Assembly (NCBI RefSeq): GCF_006636215.1
Contig: NZ_VIFM01000084.1
Coordinates: 1 to 39,461, forward strand
From: Myxococcus llanfairpwllgwyngyllgogerychwyrndrobwllllantysiliogogogochensis
GTDB lineage: Bacteria; Myxococcota; Myxococcia; Myxococcales; Myxococcaceae
DNA length: 39,461 nucleotides
Direction of reading: 5' to 3'
Below are positions 8,717-17,745 of this stretch, in pieces. A program made the translations under genes and the position numbers. Within the stretch, counting starts at the first letter, position 1. Each line of letters begins with the position of its first letter. The notes under the pieces were generated by a model, which saw only the letters and a list, made by a program, of their open reading frames with translations, was not told where the DNA came from and did no database searches.

Positions 8717-9319
8717 ATGAAGCGGACCGTCCTCATCGGTAGTCTCCTCCTGGCCACGGCCTGTGCCACCACGTCGCGTGAGCCCGTCTCTGTCGCGGAG
8801 TCCTACGCCCGCGCCCTGGACGAAGGCCGCCTCCAGGACGCCTACGCCCTCACCACTGATGGACCGGAAGGGCAGGTCGCCTTCCTGGAGCGCTACTCCG
8901 ACGAGACCACCCGCCGTGAACGAGCCGCCGCCGTCCGTGCCGGCGCCGCCGTCCTAGAAGCCCGCGCCCCCTCCCTCACCCTCGCTCGTACCGGCGAGGA
9001 CTGGCGCATCGTCGAAGCCCGTCCCGCCGATGTCCCCCGTGCCGCCCTCCGCCGCTTCCTGGACGCCTCCGACGCCAAGGACTGGAAGACGGCCTGGAGC
9101 CTGCTCGCCGCGCCCCTGCGTGCCCGCTACACCCCCGAGCGACTCCGCGAGGATTTTGATCGCGACCCCCTCGCCAAGGAGCGCCTGCGCCGCGCCCGGC
9201 TCGCTCTCAATACGCACGTCCGAGTCGGCGCCGGTGAGGCCGTCTTCCCCATTGGCGACGAGCGGGCCGTCCTCCTGGTCCTCGAGGACGGCGAATACCG
9301 GCTCTCCGCCCTCGAATAG
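8717..9319 (+). CDS. Lipoprotein, NTF2-like/DUF4878-type repeats likely
   Basis: A 200-residue predicted lipoprotein. The N-terminus 'MKRTVLIGSLLLATAC' is a short type II signal peptide with the lipobox L-A-T-A-C, Cys16. The remainder falls into two similar segments, 'ESYARALDEGRLQDAYAL' near residue 28 and 'RRFLDASDAKDWKTAWSL' near residue 112. Each looks like the first helix of an NTF2-like/DUF4878 fold, followed by beta-rich sequence ('DWRIVEAR' and 'DGEYRLSALE'). The repeat relation is inferred by eye. It is a cell-envelope protein of unknown function. Composition returns to the high-G+C norm here, marking the right end of the A+T-rich segment. It stands alone, with about 200 bases before the next gene. 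Confidence 0.8.
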   Translation: MKRTVLIGSLLLATACATTSREPVSVAESYARALDEGRLQDAYALTTDGPEGQVAFLERYSDETTRRERAAAVRAGAAVLEARAPSLTLARTGEDWRIVEARPADVPRAALRRFLDASDAKDWKTAWSLLAAPLRARYTPERLREDFDRDPLAKERLRRARLALNTHVRVGAGEAVFPIGDERAVLLVLEDGEYRLSALE

Positions 9320-9433
9320 GCCCGCTGACCCCGACACGCAGTGTCCCTGATGGACACCTTCAGCCCGCCAACACCCTCCAGCCCTCCAGGCCGTCGCCAG
9401 GGTGCGTCCGCGTCCACCCAGCGTTAAACGACG

Positions 9434-9462
9434 TTGACAGTCCCCCCGGGGCTGGCATGTTC
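9434..9462 (+). promoter_or_regulatory. Putative sigma-70-type promoter of the mrp operon
   Basis: A perfect -35 hexamer TTGACA (9434-9439) is followed after 16-17 bases by CATGTT/ATGTTC, a weak -10. Transcription would start near 9469, about 50 bases before the mrp ATG. The -35 is a perfect match; the -10 is poor. Confidence 0.45.
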
Positions 9463-9475
9463 CGCGCCCGCTGAG

Positions 9476-9496
9476 GGGCGCCCAAGCGCCCGTTTT
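9476..9496 (+). terminator. Terminator-like hairpin in the mrp leader (possible attenuator)
   Basis: GGGCGC-CCAA-GCGCCC is a perfect 6-bp stem with a 4-base loop, followed by GTTTT. It lies between the putative promoter and the mrp start codon, immediately after the expected transcription start. It has the form of an intrinsic terminator. Since no gene ends just upstream (the lipoprotein stop is 156 bases back), it could act as an attenuator or be a late terminator of the lipoprotein gene. Confidence 0.35.
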
Positions 9497-9517
9497 CCAA
9501 AGGTTTCAGGTGTCCCG

Positions 9518-10606
9518 ATGAGCGTTACCGAGGCCAGCATCCTCGCGGCGATGTCCAAGGTGATCGATCCCGAGTTGCACGTGGATCTGGTGAAGGCGGG
9601 GATGGTGAAGGACATCCGCGTCAGCGGCGACACGGTCAAACTCAAGATCGAGCTCACCACGCCCGCCTGCCCCATGAAGGGGAAGATCCAGGCCGACTCC
9701 GAGGCCGCGCTCAAGGCCGTCCCCGGCCTCAAGTCCTTCGACATCGAGTGGGGCGCCCAGGTCCGCTCCTCCGGCGGCGGCGCTCCGTCCCCCGGCGGCC
9801 TGCTCCCCAAGGTGAAGAACATCATCCTCGTCGGCGCCGGAAAGGGCGGGGTGGGCAAGAGCACCGTCGCCGTCAACCTCGCCGCCGCCCTCGCTCAGCA
9901 TGGCGCCAAGGTCGGCCTGCTCGACGCCGACTTCTACGGCCCCTCCATCCCCCTCATGACGGGCCTGGGCGAAAAGAAGCCGGTCAGCCCCGACGGCAAG
10001 TCGCTGGATCCGCTCATCGCCCACGGCATGAAGGTCATGTCCATCGGCTTCCTCGTGGAGGCCGACCAGGCCCTCATCTGGCGCGGTCCCATGCTCCACG
10101 GCGCCCTCATGCAGCTGGTGCGTGACGTGAACTGGGGCGAGCTCGACTACCTCGTGCTCGACCTGCCCCCGGGCACCGGTGACGTGGCCCTGTCGCTCTC
10201 CCAGTCCATCCGCGCAGCGGGTGCCGTGCTCGTCACGACGCCGCAGGACGTGGCCCTGGCCGATGTCGTCCGCGCCAAGCAGATGTTCGACAAGGTCCAC
10301 ATCCCCGTGCTGGGAATCGTGGAGAACATGTCCCAGTTCGTCTGCCCGAACTGCTCGCACGTCACCCCCATCTTCAACCACGGCGGGGGCCGGAAGGCCG
10401 CGGAGATGTTCGGCATTCCGTTCCTCGGAGAGGTTCCGCTGGACTTGAAGGTGCGTGTCTCGGGAGACTCGGGCGTACCGGTGGTCATCGGCGCCAAGGA
10501 CAGCCTGGAGGCGAAGGCCTTCCAGGAGGTCGCTCGCAACATCGCGGGTCGAGTGTCCGCACAGGGCGCCAAGAGCATGCCGCTGCCGGTGGTGCAGGCC
10601 CGCTGA
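9518..10606 (+). CDS. mrp: Mrp/NBP35-family Fe-S cluster carrier ATPase (ApbC)
   Basis: Cytosolic P-loop ATPase that carries and transfers [4Fe-4S] clusters. The 362-residue product has an N-terminal MIP18/DUF59 domain (about 1-85, 'MSKVIDPELHVDLVKAGMV') and a ParA/MinD-like Mrp domain. The Mrp domain carries the deviant Walker A 'GAGKGGVGKST', 'DADFYGPSIPLMTG', 'DYLVLDLPPGTGD' and the cluster-binding CxxC in 'QFVCPNCSHVTPIF'. Domain order and length are those of the DUF59-Mrp type. The ATG at 9518 starts the DUF59 domain with an AGG upstream; the frame extends back to a TTG at 9434 with unlikely sequence. It is the first gene of a three-gene run with the two small proteins downstream. Confidence 0.93.
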   Translation: MSVTEASILAAMSKVIDPELHVDLVKAGMVKDIRVSGDTVKLKIELTTPACPMKGKIQADSEAALKAVPGLKSFDIEWGAQVRSSGGGAPSPGGLLPKVKNIILVGAGKGGVGKSTVAVNLAAALAQHGAKVGLLDADFYGPSIPLMTGLGEKKPVSPDGKSLDPLIAHGMKVMSIGFLVEADQALIWRGPMLHGALMQLVRDVNWGELDYLVLDLPPGTGDVALSLSQSIRAAGAVLVTTPQDVALADVVRAKQMFDKVHIPVLGIVENMSQFVCPNCSHVTPIFNHGGGRKAAEMFGIPFLGEVPLDLKVRVSGDSGVPVVIGAKDSLEAKAFQEVARNIAGRVSAQGAKSMPLPVVQAR

Positions 10607-10627
10607 CATCCACCAAGGAGACGCTGC

Positions 10628-11143
10628 ATGCCCCCGGCCGGCAATGACGACTACCCCGACGACCCGTTGATCGACGAGGACCGTTCCGGCCGAGAGGGCC
10701 GCTCCGGTCCCGCAGGCTTCGTTCCGGAGTTCGTCCGTCGCATGGCCGTCGCCGGCCTGGGCGCCCTCTTCATGACCGAGGAGGGCATCCGCAACCTGGC
10801 CGGGCAGCTCAAGCTCCCCAAGGAAGCCCTCGGCTTCATCCTCTCCCAGGCGGAGAAGACCAAGGACGAGGTCACCGGCGCCATCACCGAGGAGCTCCGC
10901 CGCTTCCTCCAGTCCGAGAAGCTCCGCGACGAGTTCCTCAAGCTCGTCTCCGGCATGACGCTGGAGATCAAGGCCCAGGTCCGACTCGTCCCGCCCGACA
11001 AGGCCGAGAAGATGGGCGCCGACGAGCCCGAGAACACCGAGCCTCGGCCCAAGAAGGAGAAGACCGCCGCCCCCACCGCGCGCGTCGTCATCTCCGAACT
11101 CAACGCCCGCCGCCCCGGCTCCAAGCGTTCCAAGAAGGAGTAG
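10628..11143 (+). CDS. Helical protein with charged tail, unknown function
   Basis: No recognised family with confidence. The 171-residue product has an acidic disordered start (D/E/G/R-rich, residues 1-30) and a central amphipathic helical region of about 80 residues. The central region ('FVRRMAVAGLGALFMTEEG' to 'LVSGMTLEIKAQVRL') looks phasin-like or like a small membrane-surface protein. A Lys/Arg/Pro-rich tail follows ('EPRPKKEKTAAPTARV' ... 'KRSKKE'). It starts 21 bases after mrp with AAGGAG 8 bases before the ATG. Its stop overlaps the GTG of the next gene by one base, so the three genes are probably cotranscribed and the last two translationally coupled. Confidence 0.75.
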   Translation: MPPAGNDDYPDDPLIDEDRSGREGRSGPAGFVPEFVRRMAVAGLGALFMTEEGIRNLAGQLKLPKEALGFILSQAEKTKDEVTGAITEELRRFLQSEKLRDEFLKLVSGMTLEIKAQVRLVPPDKAEKMGADEPENTEPRPKKEKTAAPTARVVISELNARRPGSKRSKKE

Positions 11144-11583
11144 TGGTGGCGGACACGCCTCCCCCTGAATCAGCTCCACAGCCCCCCGCACGCAAGGGCT
11201 GGCGCTCGTCCCCGCTGGCGAAGCGGCTGCCGCTGCTGCTGCTCCTCGGCCTGGGCATCTACATCTGGCAAATCACCGGCATCCCCGAGCGGGAGCTGGT
11301 CATCCAACCCGATGGCGACGGCTGGAGTCAGGCCCGTGCGCTGGACCTCCAGGTGATGGACCCGGAGGGCTCGGTCCTCAAGCGCGAGGAGCGCTTCTTC
11401 GGCGACACCGGCGCACCTCCGGAGCTGAGCTTCAAGGTGGACCTGCCCGAGGGCTCCTTCAGGACGTTGTTCTTCGTGAAGCTCGCGGGCCGCGAGGAGC
11501 GGGTGCGCGTCGAAGAGCCACTCACGGTGGGGGAGGAGCGCTACATCGTTCGCCGGCTCCAGTTGCCAGCCGCGACTCGTTGA
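11143..11583 (+). CDS. Single-pass membrane protein, unknown function
   Basis: A 146-residue protein with a short Pro-rich cytoplasmic start, one transmembrane helix (about residues 25-44, 'KRLPLLLLLGLGIYIWQI') and an extracytoplasmic beta-rich domain. The domain contains paired strands such as 'RELVIQPDGDGWSQARAL' and 'ERVRVEEPLTVGEERYIV'. I do not know the family. The GTG at 11143 overlaps the upstream stop codon by one base (TAGTG); a second GTG at 11146 is equally possible. It is the last gene of the mrp run. No role in Fe-S assembly can be claimed from sequence. Confidence 0.75.
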   Translation: MVADTPPPESAPQPPARKGWRSSPLAKRLPLLLLLGLGIYIWQITGIPERELVIQPDGDGWSQARALDLQVMDPEGSVLKREERFFGDTGAPPELSFKVDLPEGSFRTLFFVKLAGREERVRVEEPLTVGEERYIVRRLQLPAATR

Positions 11584-11652
11584 CCGCCCTGGGGGCGTGG
11601 GCTATGGGCGCACCACGTCATTCACATTCCGACCGAGGGGTTCGAGAGCACC

Positions 11653-12501
11653 ATGGCAACGGAGCACATCGTCGTCGTCGGCGCCGGGCAGATGGGCGCG
11701 GGAATCGCGCAGGTGGCATTGCAGGCGGGTCTGCGCGTCACGCTGGCGGACGTGTCCAAGGAAGGTCTCGCCAAGGGCGCTGACCGCATCCGCGCGGGCC
11801 TGAAGAAGCTGGTGGAGAAGGGCAAGCTCGACGCCGCGAAGCAGCAGGCCGCCGAGGCCAACCTCGCCACCCTCACCAACGTCACCGAGGCGAAGGACGT
11901 CGACTTCGCGATTGAGGCCGTGACGGAGAACGAGGACCTCAAGCGCCGCATCTTCCAGGACCTGGACGCCGTCGTCCGGCCGGGCGGCATCCTCGCCACC
12001 AACACCTCGTCCATCCCCATCACCCGCATCGCCGCGTCCACGAAGCGCCCCGAGTTCGTCATCGGCATGCACTTCATGAACCCCGTGCCGGTAATGCAGT
12101 TGGTGGAGCTCATCCGTGGCGCCGCCACGTCGGACGAGACCTACGCCACCACGCGCGCCCTCTCCGAGCGCATGGGCAAGACGACGGTCGTCTCCAAGGA
12201 CTTCCCGGGCTTCATCGTCAACCGCATCCTCATCCCGATGCTGAACGAGGCCTGCTACGCGCTGATGGAGGGCCTGGGCTCCGCGGAGGACATCGACACC
12301 GCGATGAAGCTGGGCACCAACCAGCCCATGGGCCCGCTCCAGCTCGCCGACTTCATCGGTCTGGACACCGTGCTCTACATCGCCGAGGTGCTGCACAAGG
12401 GCCTGGGTGACTCGAAGTACCGCCCGTGCCCGCTGCTGCGCCAGTACGTCGACGCCGGCTGGTACGGCAAGAAGAGCGGTCGCGGCTTCTACAAGTACTA
12501 G
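11653..12501 (+). CDS. 3-hydroxybutyryl-CoA dehydrogenase
   Basis: NAD(P)-dependent oxidation of 3-hydroxybutyryl-CoA to acetoacetyl-CoA, or the reverse. The 282 residues match the short monofunctional form. There is an N-terminal Rossmann fold with 'VVGAGQMGAGIAQVAL' (8-23), 'FAIEAVTENEDLKRRIF', and 'GMHFMNPVPVMQLVELI' carrying the catalytic His. The C-terminal helical domain contains 'DFPGFIVNRILIPMLNEA' and 'PMGPLQLADFIGLDT', and the typical end 'GRGFYKY' is present. It opens the acyl-CoA cluster, with the crotonase gene 27 bases downstream. The acetoacetyl-CoA it makes can be cleaved by the thiolase encoded at 24187. It could equally run in the biosynthetic direction. Confidence 0.93.
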   Translation: MATEHIVVVGAGQMGAGIAQVALQAGLRVTLADVSKEGLAKGADRIRAGLKKLVEKGKLDAAKQQAAEANLATLTNVTEAKDVDFAIEAVTENEDLKRRIFQDLDAVVRPGGILATNTSSIPITRIAASTKRPEFVIGMHFMNPVPVMQLVELIRGAATSDETYATTRALSERMGKTTVVSKDFPGFIVNRILIPMLNEACYALMEGLGSAEDIDTAMKLGTNQPMGPLQLADFIGLDTVLYIAEVLHKGLGDSKYRPCPLLRQYVDAGWYGKKSGRGFYKY

Positions 12502-12528
12502 GCACCCACCTCCCCAGGAGCCTCGCAC

Positions 12529-13301
<773 letters not shown>

Positions 13302-13305
<4 letters not shown>

Positions 13306-14041
13306 ATCACCCGCTCGCGGTCGGGAGTCTCCTCACGATTCTCCTGGCCGCGACGCCGGCCCGCTCCGAGCCTGTCTCCGAGCCCCTCTCGGCATCCGCT
13401 CCCGAAGGTCAGGACGACGAGGCCGGACGGGCTCCGGCGCTGGTCTCCTGGAAGCGCTCGCTGTGCATCTACACGGGCTGCTTCCTGGAGCCGTTCATCC
13501 CCGATGTCCGCTTCCAGTGGGGACAGGGCTCGCGTGAGCACTGGGTGCTGTCCTGGCCCATCCACCCGTGGGCCTTCCCAGCGTGGGACATTCCGGGGCC
13601 CACCCTGATCCTGTCGCCCTTCGTGGAGCCTCAAGTGCGCCTGGAGCCGGCGGCCTTCCGGCTGCTCGCGGGGGCACGGGTGTATGCGTTTCCGGACAGC
13701 GCTCGCCTGGGCTTGCTCGCGGAGGGCGCGGGCCTGTGGGGCCAGGATGGCTCGGGTGGGCTGGCGGGCCTGGGCCTCACCTACGACTTGATTGAACGCG
13801 GCCCGAACACGAAGCCCTGGACGGTGTCCGTGGTGCTTCGCCGGGCCTGGACGGGGGAGGGGGCGCGGATGGACCTCTCCCTGGACGTCACGGTGCCACT
13901 GAACATGTTCCTGGGCTCACCCCTGGATTCCAGGGAGCCCGGAGGGCGGTCGTCGGCTAATCGGCACGGCAACCCTCGCTTGGGGCCTGGCGGAGCGTCT
14001 TCGCTATTCCCTGGGAGCACCCCCCGTAATATGGAGCCCTC

Positions 14042-14045
<4 letters not shown>
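13302..14045 (+). CDS. Secreted or outer-membrane protein, unknown function
   Basis: A 247-residue protein with a signal peptide (residues 1-22, 'GSLLTILLAATPARSE') and alternating aromatic and beta-strand-like sequence in its middle ('REHWVLSWPIHPWAF', 'PFVEPQVRLEPAAFRLLAGARV', 'WTVSVVLRRAW'). This suggests a small beta-barrel or a beta-rich periplasmic protein. I do not recognise a family. It starts with a GTG overlapping the crotonase stop by four bases and ends with ATGA overlapping the next gene, so it is translationally locked into the acyl-CoA operon. The last 45 residues are Gly/Pro/Ser-rich and low in pattern. The true stop is as given; there is no sign of a frameshift. Confidence 0.7.
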
Positions 14046-15184
<1,139 letters not shown>

Positions 15185-15189
15185 GCACC

Positions 15190-15636
15190 ATGAAGAGGGC
15201 ACTGCTTCCCGTTCTGATTCTGGCCTCGGCCACCGCGTTCGCGGAGAGCGTTCCGCCGAAGAAGCCCGAGGGCGGGAAGCCCGCCCCCACCGCGACGGCG
15301 CCCGCGAAGAGCGACGCGCCGGACGTGGCCCGCATGCCGTTCACGCCGGACTCCATCCGCCAGGTCGTCACGTACAACCAGGGGCGGATCCAGGAGTGCT
15401 ACGAGGACCACATGGCGGAGAAGAACAAGAAGGCGGAGGGCAAGCTGCTCACGTCCTTCACCATCGACGCCAATGGTCTGGTGAAGGGCGCGAAGGTCCG
15501 CAAGGGCAGCACGCCGAAGGACCCGAACCTTCATGACTGCGTGGTGGCCGTGCTGTCGTCCATGACATTCCCCAAGCCTCCGGACGGCGCCGACCACCCC
15601 ATCGAGTATCCGTTCAACCTCAAGGCCATCGAGTAG
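15190..15636 (+). CDS. AgmX/PglI C-terminal domain protein (TonB-like), periplasmic
   Basis: A 148-residue exported protein: signal peptide (1-18, 'LLPVLILASATAFAES'), a Pro/Lys/Ala-rich linker (20-48), and a domain of about 90 residues. The domain has the pattern seen in myxobacterial AgmX/PglI gliding-motility proteins and related TonB C-terminal-like modules: 'RIQECYEDHM', 'GKLLTSFTIDANGLVKG', 'LHDCVVAVLSSMTFPKPPDG'. Two conserved Cys residues flank the domain and could form a disulphide. It starts six bases after the acyl-CoA dehydrogenase stop and ends 10 bases before the next dehydrogenase. An envelope protein inside a beta-oxidation operon is unexpected. A role in motility is family-based only; many paralogs exist in myxobacteria. 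Confidence 0.8.
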   Translation: MKRALLPVLILASATAFAESVPPKKPEGGKPAPTATAPAKSDAPDVARMPFTPDSIRQVVTYNQGRIQECYEDHMAEKNKKAEGKLLTSFTIDANGLVKGAKVRKGSTPKDPNLHDCVVAVLSSMTFPKPPDGADHPIEYPFNLKAIE

Positions 15637-15646
15637 GACAACAGAC

Positions 15647-16792
15647 GTGAACCTCGAGCTGACCGAGACCCAGACGCTGATTCGCGAGACGGCCCGCAAG
15701 TTCGCGCGGGAGCGCGTGGCGCCGCTTGCCCGCGAGCTGGACCGCCAGGAGCGATTTCCCACCGAGATCTTCAAGGAGCTGGGGGAGCTGGGGCTGCTCG
15801 GGGTGAACATCCCCGCGAAGTACGGCGGCTCGGAAGCGGGCGCCGTGTCCTACGCGCTGGCGATGATGGAGATGGCCGCGGCGGATGCGTCCACGTCCGT
15901 GGCCATGGCCGTGACGAACATGTGCGCGGAGTTGATCAACGCATTCGGCACCGAGGCGCAGCGCGAGAAGTACGTGACGCGGCTGACGTCGGGTGAGGCC
16001 GTGGCCGGCTCGTTCGCGCTCTCCGAGCCGCACGCGGGCTCCGACCCGGGCGCGCTCCTGACGTCCGCTGTCCGCCGTGGCGACTCGTGGGTCATCAACG
16101 GCAGCAAGCAGTGGATCACCTCCGGCGCGCATGCGGGCGTCATGGTGGTGTGGGCGCGGACGTCGGCGACCGGCAACAAGGGCCTGTCGTGCTTCATCGT
16201 TGAGGGTGGGACCCAGGGTCTCATCATCGGTCGTCACGAGGACAAGATGGGCCTGCGCTCCTCGAACACCGTCGCGCTGACGTTCGAGGACTGCGTGATT
16301 CCGGCGGAGAACCTGCTGGGCTCGGAAGGGCAGGGGTTCCGGCTGGCGATGGTCGCGCTAGACGGCGGACGTATCGGCATCGCCTCGCAGGCGTGCGGCG
16401 TGGCTCGCGCGGCGCTGGAGGCCAGCGTGTCCTACGTGAAGGACCGCAAGGCGTTCGGTCAGGCGATTGGCGAGTTCCAGGGGCCGCGCTTCATGATCGC
16501 GGACATGAAGACGCAGATCGACGCGGCGGAGCTGCTGACGCTGCGCGCGGCGTACATGAAGGACCAGAAGCAGCCGTTCACTCGCGAGGCGTCGATGGCG
16601 AAGCTGTTCGCCAGCGAGACGAGCAACCGCGTCTGCGACAAGGCCGTTCAGCTCCACGGCGGCTACGGCTACATCGACGAGTTCCCGGTGGAGCGGTACT
16701 TCCGCGACGCCCGCGTGCAGACCATCTACGAGGGCACCAGCGAGGTGCAGCGGATGGTGATTGCTCGCGAGAGCTTCAAGCTGTTGGGGTGA
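15647..16792 (+). CDS. Acyl-CoA dehydrogenase
   Basis: Second acyl-CoA dehydrogenase of the cluster, 381 residues, with a GTG start. The three-domain layout is complete: 'LELTETQTLIRETARKFA' at the start, 'SFALSEPHAGSDPGA' and 'WVINGSKQWITSGAHAG' in the FAD/substrate domain, 'QLHGGYGYIDEFPVERYFRD' and 'IYEGTSEVQRMVIARE' at the end, including the catalytic Glu signature. It is clearly paralogous to the gene at 14042 but differs throughout, so the two likely have different substrates. Short-chain or branched-chain CoA esters are the family expectation. An ETF is required as electron acceptor and no ETF genes are in the window. Confidence 0.93.
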   Translation: MNLELTETQTLIRETARKFARERVAPLARELDRQERFPTEIFKELGELGLLGVNIPAKYGGSEAGAVSYALAMMEMAAADASTSVAMAVTNMCAELINAFGTEAQREKYVTRLTSGEAVAGSFALSEPHAGSDPGALLTSAVRRGDSWVINGSKQWITSGAHAGVMVVWARTSATGNKGLSCFIVEGGTQGLIIGRHEDKMGLRSSNTVALTFEDCVIPAENLLGSEGQGFRLAMVALDGGRIGIASQACGVARAALEASVSYVKDRKAFGQAIGEFQGPRFMIADMKTQIDAAELLTLRAAYMKDQKQPFTREASMAKLFASETSNRVCDKAVQLHGGYGYIDEFPVERYFRDARVQTIYEGTSEVQRMVIARESFKLLG

Positions 16793-16796
16793 GCGC

Positions 16797-17204
16797 GTGG
16801 CGCTGAAGAAGAAGGGCCGGTACTCCTACGGCGATTCCCGCGCGGACATCCGCGCGGAGCTCGAGCGGTACAGCAAGAAGAACGGTTATCCCGTCCAGCG
16901 CCTCGATGAGCTGCGCTGTCCTTGCGGTCACGAGCGGCACCACCTCCTGATCGACGAGGAGGCGGGCGCGGCGGTGCAGTGCTGTGCCAGGTGCGAGCAC
17001 GAAGTCCCCCTCGCGGACAGCGAGGAGTTCCTCGAGGAGGCAAAGCTCGAGCAGGCCGAGTGCCCCTGTGGGAATGGGGCCTTCGAGATGGCCCTGGGCG
17101 CCGCCTTCTACACGGACACCACTGATGTCCGCTGGGTCTACATCGGCTGCCGGTGTCCGGAGTGCGGACTCACGGCGTGTTTTGGGGACTGGAAGACGCC
17201 GTAA
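16797..17204 (+). CDS. Cys-rich zinc-ribbon-like protein, unknown function
   Basis: A 135-residue cytosolic-type protein with a basic N-terminus and multiple Cys pairs: 'RCPCGHERHHL' and 'QCCARCEHEV' in the first half, 'ECPCGNGAFEM' and 'CRCPECGLTACF' in the second. This gives two Cys4-type sites that probably bind zinc, arranged as a possible internal duplication. GTG 16797 lies four bases after the acyl-CoA dehydrogenase stop; an upstream TTG at 16761 inside that gene is unlikely. The family is unknown to me. It may be the last gene of the acyl-CoA cluster, since a minus-strand gene follows convergently 16 bases on. Confidence 0.75.
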   Translation: MALKKKGRYSYGDSRADIRAELERYSKKNGYPVQRLDELRCPCGHERHHLLIDEEAGAAVQCCARCEHEVPLADSEEFLEEAKLEQAECPCGNGAFEMALGAAFYTDTTDVRWVYIGCRCPECGLTACFGDWKTP

Positions 17205-17220
17205 GGCCGCCAGGAGCGAC

Positions 17221-17547
17221 TCACCACCAGCGGTTGCCACTTCGCGGTGCCCGGCGCTTCATGTTGAACCAGAGCAGGCTGGTGCTCACGAGGAGGACGT
17301 ACCAGAGCAGGCCCGCGCCGAGCAGGAACATCCCTATGAGCAGCGCCGTCAGGCCGTACCACTGGAAGTGGTCGCGCCAGCGCCACTGGGGAGAGCCAAG
17401 CACCTCGCGCACGGGCCGCCAGGGCTCTGATTCAGAGAGGGATATCTCATCCGAGGCATCCACCAGCCCCGTCTTCAACGCCTGACGGACCTCTTCGACT
17501 CCGACATAGGACAGTTCGCCTTCAGCTGTTCGGATTCGTACTGGCAT
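17221..17547 (-). CDS. Small membrane protein with GYF-2-like N-terminal segment
   Basis: A 108-residue protein. The N-terminal half 'VRIRTAEGELSYVGVEEV' to 'SESEPWRPVREVLGS' resembles the short GYF-2-type domain (a small adaptor fold) frequent in myxobacterial membrane proteins, though this is by pattern only. The C-terminal half has two closely spaced hydrophobic stretches ('LTALLIGMFLLGAGLLWYVLL', too long for one helix together with 'VSTSLLWF') followed by basic residues. ATG 17547 is chosen; an in-frame TTG at 17592 adds 15 unlikely residues. It is convergent with the Cys-rich gene and downstream of the large surface-protein gene on the same strand, 96 bases away. Confidence 0.65.
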   Translation of the reverse strand: MPVRIRTAEGELSYVGVEEVRQALKTGLVDASDEISLSESEPWRPVREVLGSPQWRWRDHFQWYGLTALLIGMFLLGAGLLWYVLLVSTSLLWFNMKRRAPRSGNRWW

Positions 17548-17642
17548 GGTTCGCGCCCACCTCAATTGCAAACGCAGGTCATTGAGCTGCAAGGGACTCT
17601 CGGGGCGCCAGGGATTGATGGGCCCCGAGAGTCCAGGCCACT

Positions 17643-17745
17643 TCAGTCAAGCCTCCGGCCACGCGACCGGAGGACTGACACTCCCACCCAGAGCGCCAGC
17701 ATCATGAGGGATGAGCTGCCCGCGTCGGTGGCACCACATCCCCAG
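17643..17745 (-). other. MYXO-CTERM-like sorting signal (coding segment)
   Basis: The last ~34 codons of the surface-protein gene encode Gly-Trp-Gly-Cys-Gly, a ~17-residue hydrophobic helix (LMMLALWVGVSVL) and an Arg cluster. This is the layout known for MYXO-CTERM tails, in which the Cys is thought to be lipidated and the tail removed by a myxosortase. Typical members often have two Cys; only one is seen here. Confidence 0.65.

Noticed and set aside
9506-11191. 561-codon open frame on the minus strand
   Set aside because: It is antisense to mrp and the two small genes. Its protein is His/Asp/Gly/Leu-rich low-pattern text typical of the antisense frame of a high-G+C gene.
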